Source of the DNA: an uncultured Oxalobacteraceae bacterium
Lineage (GTDB): Bacteria > Pseudomonadota > Gammaproteobacteria > Burkholderiales > Burkholderiaceae
Reading direction: 5' to 3'
Length of the DNA stretch: 18,153 bases
Assembly (NCBI GenBank): GCA_946479705.1
Contig: CAMLHI010000015.1
Span: forward strand, 1-18,153
This document shows positions 15,057-18,153 of this stretch, piece after piece. Each line of letters begins with the position of its first letter. Positions within the stretch are counted from its first letter, which is position 1. Below the pieces are notes generated by a model. The model was not told the DNA's origin, ran no database searches, and saw only the letters and a list, made by a program, of their open reading frames with translations. The translations under genes were made by a program, and so were the position numbers.

Positions 15057-16421
15057 TCAGCGCGACCAGCGCGTGATTCCCTGCGCGCTCAGCAGTAGAT
15101 TGTCGTTGGTTTTAAATCCATACACCGCTTCCTCGGCCAATGCACCGCCGAGATAACCGCGCACCGTGGCCGGCGCCATTAAAGCGCCTTCCAGCATGCC
15201 GTTTTTGGTCAGCGCGCCATTGGCGCTGACATTCACATTGCCCAGCGCGCTCGACACCGCCAGACTGGTGGCGAAGGTGCGCGCCCCAAAGTCCACGCTC
15301 AAACGGCCATTGCTGATATCAGCCTTGACCGCCTCCCCACCGGCTAAGCGCATGCTCGCTTCGCTGTCGATCAGCTTGAATGCCGCCGTTCCCTCGTTGG
15401 GCATGACGAAGCTGGCATTGACCGGCCGGCTGAGCACATAAGAACCGACCGTAACAGGCTGGCGATACGCGCTGTTATTCATCTTGGCGAGCACGTCGGC
15501 ATCCGGCGCGGCGCCGGCCACGCTTTCCCAACGGCCCCAGATGACTTCCGGCGGACCGTTCACCACCGGCACCGGCACCGGAACCGGAACCGGCACCGGC
15601 ACCGGTTCCACAACAGGCGGCGCCACCACTGGCGGCGGGAGCGGCGGGACGTCGGGATCGGGCGTCTTGACCGGCTCCCTGAGCGCCAGCGGAATCGGAT
15701 TCTTGGCCGGATCCAGGCTGATATCGGTCAGCGCCGCCGAACCGCGCGCGGTCGCCGACGCCACCTTGCCCACCGGCTCGTCGCTGCGCGCCGGGGCATT
15801 GAGTTCGGGAGCAATGGTCGCATTGTTCAACAGTTGCGGCACTTGCTGGCCGCGCTGGATCTGGAGCATGGAATCGGGACGGCCGGCGAACAGTTCGCGG
15901 CTGGCCGCGCCTTCGCAGGGGCCGCCGCCTTCCGGACCGCAGGCGCCGGCAAAGCCGCTCATGACCACGCCGCCCGACACCACCGACACCCACGAGCTTT
16001 GCTGGTTGGTGTAGACGATGAAATCGGTGCCGCGCACCCCAATGGCCGCCACCGGCGTATTGAAGCGGAAATTCTGGCGGGCCTGCTTGACAGCCGTGCC
16101 GGAAATGCTGCGCGCCACCCCGTTGAGCAGTTCCAGCTTGACCCGGGTATTGGCCGGATTGGCCGTGTCGACGTGGTAGGCGCTCACCCGCGCCTTGCTG
16201 TTCGGGCGCAGGATCAGAAAGCCGTTGTCGACCGTCTTCATATAGATATAGCCGTCGGCGCCGGTGACGAGCTCGTCGCCCTCCTGCACCGCCTCGTCAA
16301 GCACGGCCGCCTTGGCGGCGACCTGGGCCTGTCCGGCGACGAATACGACCCGTCCGGCTTCCGCCGCCAGGGCGGAAGCGCCGCAGAACAGCAGGCTGAG
16401 TGACAAAATTAGACGTTGCAT
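15057..16421 (-). CDS. FecR-domain periplasmic protein with Pro-Val hinge and C-terminal beta-barrel-like domain
   Basis: A secreted or periplasmic protein of 454 residues, function not established. A signal peptide covers about residues 1-20 (LILSLSLLFCGASALAAEA). A FecR domain follows to about residue 165, with GDELVTGADGYIYMKTVDNG and NTPVAAIGVRGTDFIVYT. Next come a low-complexity linker, a run of Val-Pro pairs near 272-286, and a C-terminal domain of about 150 residues. That domain starts with IWGRWESV and ends with GALAEEAVYGFKT, resembling TbpB-type small beta-barrels. The frame is open up to 16484, but the ATG at 16421 has AAGGAG nine bases before it and begins the signal peptide, while the extension would run through the CRP-like site. 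In related bacteria such FecR proteins stand beside CHASE2 cyclases, as here. A role in sensing envelope state for the cyclase is inferred. Confidence 0.85.
   Translation of the reverse strand: MQRLILSLSLLFCGASALAAEAGRVVFVAGQAQVAAKAAVLDEAVQEGDELVTGADGYIYMKTVDNGFLILRPNSKARVSAYHVDTANPANTRVKLELLNGVARSISGTAVKQARQNFRFNTPVAAIGVRGTDFIVYTNQQSSWVSVVSGGVVMSGFAGACGPEGGGPCEGAASRELFAGRPDSMLQIQRGQQVPQLLNNATIAPELNAPARSDEPVGKVASATARGSAALTDISLDPAKNPIPLALREPVKTPDPDVPPLPPPVVAPPVVEPVPVPVPVPVPVPVVNGPPEVIWGRWESVAGAAPDADVLAKMNNSAYRQPVTVGSYVLSRPVNASFVMPNEGTAAFKLIDSEASMRLAGGEAVKADISNGRLSVDFGARTFATSLAVSSALGNVNVSANGALTKNGMLEGALMAPATVRGYLGGALAEEAVYGFKTNDNLLLSAQGITRWSR
15565..15606 (-). repeat. seven-unit hexanucleotide repeat encoding (Val-Pro)7
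   Basis: Seven tandem six-base units (ACCGGC, ACCGGA or ACCGGT on the plus strand) encode alternating Val and Pro in the FecR protein. Unit loss or gain would change the rigid spacer length by two residues per unit without a frameshift. It separates the FecR part from the C-terminal beta domain. Confidence 0.88.
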
Positions 16422-16442
16422 AATGGAATTCTCCTTGCTCCC

Positions 16443-16448
16443 ATTGTG
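16443..16448 (-). promoter_or_regulatory. candidate -10 (CACAAT) of the FecR gene
   Basis: Minus-strand CACAAT matches TATAAT at four of six positions. Transcription would start near 16436, putting the CRP-like site centre at about -41.5. The leader would be only about 15 bases, starting at the AAGGAG ribosome binding site. That is short, so the exact -10 is uncertain. Confidence 0.35.
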
Positions 16449-16469
16449 GTCCTGGGAAGCGAGCGGGGC

Positions 16470-16485
16470 TGTGATGACCGTCACA
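16470..16485 (-). promoter_or_regulatory. CRP binding site between the FecR and cyclase genes
   Basis: TGTGATGACCGTCACA has both perfect half-sites and a six-base spacer. It lies 49 bases before the ATG of the FecR gene and 180 bases before the cyclase ATG. Its distance suits direct activation of the FecR gene. Action on the divergent cyclase gene would be from far upstream or by blocking. Confidence 0.78.
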
Positions 16486-16490
16486 TTGTA

Positions 16491-16557
16491 CTGCTGAATC
16501 TTTCAGCAGGACAGTCACCATGTGTCTCCATTTGTAAATGTGTGCGTGGATATCCAC
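16491..16557. repeat. three short inverted repeats in the FecR-cyclase intergenic region
   Basis: CTGCTGAA/TTCAGCAG (16491-16509, three-base centre) lies next to the CRP-like site. CATTTGTAAATG (16529-16540) and GTGGATATCCAC (16546-16557) are further short palindromes. None is followed by a T run. They are candidate operators for regulators of this divergent pair. Confidence 0.5.
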
Positions 16558-16594
16558 AGCAACATTCTTCATAGAACTGGGAGAAACAAACAGT

Positions 16595-16600
16595 TATACT
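16595..16600 (+). promoter_or_regulatory. candidate -10 (TATACT) of the cyclase gene
   Basis: TATACT matches the -10 consensus at five of six positions. TAGAAC 17 bp upstream is a weak -35. Transcription would start near 16607, leaving a leader of about 58 bases before the ATG at 16665. Confidence 0.45.
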
Positions 16601-16664
16601 GGGCGACTGTTCTCCGTAAGGGTCGCGCCCGACCGGCCGCCGTCAGGCCTGGTTGACAACATCG

Positions 16665-18153
16665 ATGAAATTACCCGTTCTTCCCCGCACCCTGCCAGCT
16701 ACTGCCAAACTCGTCCGGATCGGCATTTCCGTGGCCGCCGTCCTGCTGACGCTGTGGCTGCAGAGCGACGGCGCGCGCCGCTGGCCGCACCTGGCCGACG
16801 AATGGCTGCGCGACCGCTTCATCAATCTGCAGGCCAGTCCCCTGCCCGAGCAGCGCGTGCTGGTGGTCGACATCGATGAAACCACCCTGGCCCAGCTGCC
16901 CTGGCCATGGCGCCGCGCGCGCGTGGCCGAACTGGTGGAAAAGCTGCTGCAGCAGGATGCGCGCGGAGTGGCGCTCGACATCGTCATGTTCAAGCCGGGC
17001 GACGCCGAGGGCGACCAGCGCCTGGCCATGCTGGCCGCGCACGGCCCGGTGGTGCTGGCCCAGCTGTTCGATTACAACGGCGACGGCGCCGCGCTGCGCA
17101 GCGGCGCCCTGATCGGCGGCACGCCCGGCCCCGCCCTGCCGGGCATGGCGGTGGCCAGCGGCTACCTGGCCAACCATGCCGGCCTGGCCGGCGCCGCCCA
17201 GGCCGGCAATATCGGCGTGCAGCCCGATGCCGACGGCGTGCTGCGCCGCATTCCCGCACTGACCTGGTTCGACGGCAAGCGCTATCCCAGCCTGACGATG
17301 GCCCTGATGCAGTGCTGCGGCGGCGGCCTGCCGCCCCATGCCGAACTGCTGCAGCGGGTGCCCTTCGCGCGCGCCTGGGACGCCTACGCCGTGGCCAAGG
17401 CGGGCGAGGTGCTGGCCGGCCAGGTGCCGCCGGAACTGATCGCCGGACGCCTGGTGCTGGTCGGTTCGTCCTCGCTGAGCATTGGCGACCGCGTGGCCAG
17501 CCCGATGGGCGCGTCCACCGCCGGCCTGCTGGTGCACGCGGCCATGCTGTCCAATCTGCTCGACCGGAAAGCCGGCAGCGCGCCGGCGCCCTGGCCGGGC
17601 CGCCTGCTGGCGATCCTGTTCAGCATCGGCGCGGTGCTGCTGGCGGCCTATACCTTCCCGCGCCTGTCGGCGGTGTCGAATGTGTTGCTGCTCGGCAGCG
17701 CCAGCCTGGCGTGGCTGCTGCTGGCCTACGCCATCCATCCGCACGATCCCGGCTTTTCCCCGGGCGGCCCCTTGCTGGCCAATCTGTTCCTGCTGGCCGT
17801 GGCGGTGCCGTTCCACTGGCAACTGACCCAGCAAAAATCGCGCAAGCTGCTCGGCACCCTGCGCCAGTACGTGGCCACGGCAGTGGTGGACGAACTGCTG
17901 CGCAGCGACCTGGACGACCCGCTGGCGCCGCGCCAGCTGCAGGTCACCACCCTGATCGCCGACATGGAAGGCTATACGACCCAGGTCGAAGCCTTGCCGG
18001 TGGAAGAGGCGGCGCGCCTGACCACCGACTTCCTCGACTGCCTGACCCGCCCGGTGCTGGACAAGCATGGCACGCTCGACAAGTACACCGGCGACGGCCT
18101 GGTGGCGTTCTGGGGCGCGCCCCTGCCCAACCCCGAGCATGCCGACCTGGCGC
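16665..18153 (+). CDS. CHASE2-domain class III adenylate cyclase (3' truncated)
   Basis: Membrane-bound cyclase that should make cAMP from ATP in response to an extracytoplasmic signal. The 496 visible residues start with a membrane segment (about 18-33). A periplasmic CHASE2 sensor domain follows to about 300, beginning with RVLVVDIDETTLAQL and including GVALDIVMFKPGD and LVLVGSSSLSIGDRV. Three further membrane helices lie near 313-332, 336-356 and 368-385. The cyclase domain begins near 425. LIADMEGYTT supplies the first metal Asp (433). DKYTGDGLVAFWG supplies Lys473, the residue class III enzymes use to recognise adenine, and the second metal Asp (477). The remaining catalytic Asn and Arg lie beyond the window. 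The frame is open to the edge with no stop. The ATG has no good Shine-Dalgarno. It is divergent from the FecR gene. Confidence 0.92.
   Translation, partial: MKLPVLPRTLPATAKLVRIGISVAAVLLTLWLQSDGARRWPHLADEWLRDRFINLQASPLPEQRVLVVDIDETTLAQLPWPWRRARVAELVEKLLQQDARGVALDIVMFKPGDAEGDQRLAMLAAHGPVVLAQLFDYNGDGAALRSGALIGGTPGPALPGMAVASGYLANHAGLAGAAQAGNIGVQPDADGVLRRIPALTWFDGKRYPSLTMALMQCCGGGLPPHAELLQRVPFARAWDAYAVAKAGEVLAGQVPPELIAGRLVLVGSSSLSIGDRVASPMGASTAGLLVHAAMLSNLLDRKAGSAPAPWPGRLLAILFSIGAVLLAAYTFPRLSAVSNVLLLGSASLAWLLLAYAIHPHDPGFSPGGPLLANLFLLAVAVPFHWQLTQQKSRKLLGTLRQYVATAVVDELLRSDLDDPLAPRQLQVTTLIADMEGYTTQVEALPVEEAARLTTDFLDCLTRPVLDKHGTLDKYTGDGLVAFWGAPLPNPEHADLA

Noticed and set aside
16422..16484. Upstream extension of the FecR gene to a start at 16484
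   Set aside because: It would bury the signal peptide behind 21 polar residues and run through the CRP-like site. The ATG at 16421 has a strong AAGGAG.
16653..16658. Perfect TTGACA just before the cyclase ATG
   Set aside because: No -10 follows at a usable spacing before or within the start of the gene, so it looks like chance.

Overview
The window reads as a GC-rich betaproteobacterium, most likely Oxalobacteraceae (Massilia/Duganella/Janthinobacterium type). This is inferred from codon use, from the DUF4214-plus-RTX surface protein and from the FecR/CHASE2-cyclase pair, not from a marker gene. No tRNA, rRNA, IS element or CRISPR array was seen.

Left part (1-5882, + strand): an envelope polysaccharide cluster. 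It opens with the 3' end of a Wzt-like ABC exporter ATPase. This overlaps cysC (APS kinase), followed by a beta-propeller-like protein of unknown function and trhO (tRNA uridine-34 hydroxylase, a housekeeping gene). An MBOAT O-acyltransferase and an AlgJ/AlgX-like periplasmic SGNH protein come last and overlap by one base. Together they suggest export of a glycan that is O-acetylated and perhaps sulfated.

Middle part (5887-14600, - strand): a complete type I secretion system, in transcription order ABC ATPase/permease, HlyD-type adaptor and TolC-type outer-membrane channel, with overlapping stop and start codons. Just upstream on the same strand lies its probable substrate, a 1253-residue, cysteine-free protein with an N-terminal DUF4214-like region, a long beta-rich body and eight RTX nonapeptides near the C-terminus. 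The layout resembles the Caulobacter S-layer locus (rsaA with rsaDEF, and O-antigen genes nearby).

Right part (15057-18153): a FecR-domain periplasmic protein (- strand), divergent from a CHASE2 transmembrane class III adenylate cyclase (+ strand) that runs off the window.

The main observation is regulatory. Three sites matching TGTGA-N6-TCACA (the CRP consensus) lie upstream of the secretion operon, the RTX protein gene and the FecR gene. Each has a plausible -10 element at the spacing of a class II CRP promoter. With a cyclase gene beside them, this suggests a local circuit: envelope signal to CHASE2 cyclase, to cAMP-CRP, to synthesis and export of a surface protein.
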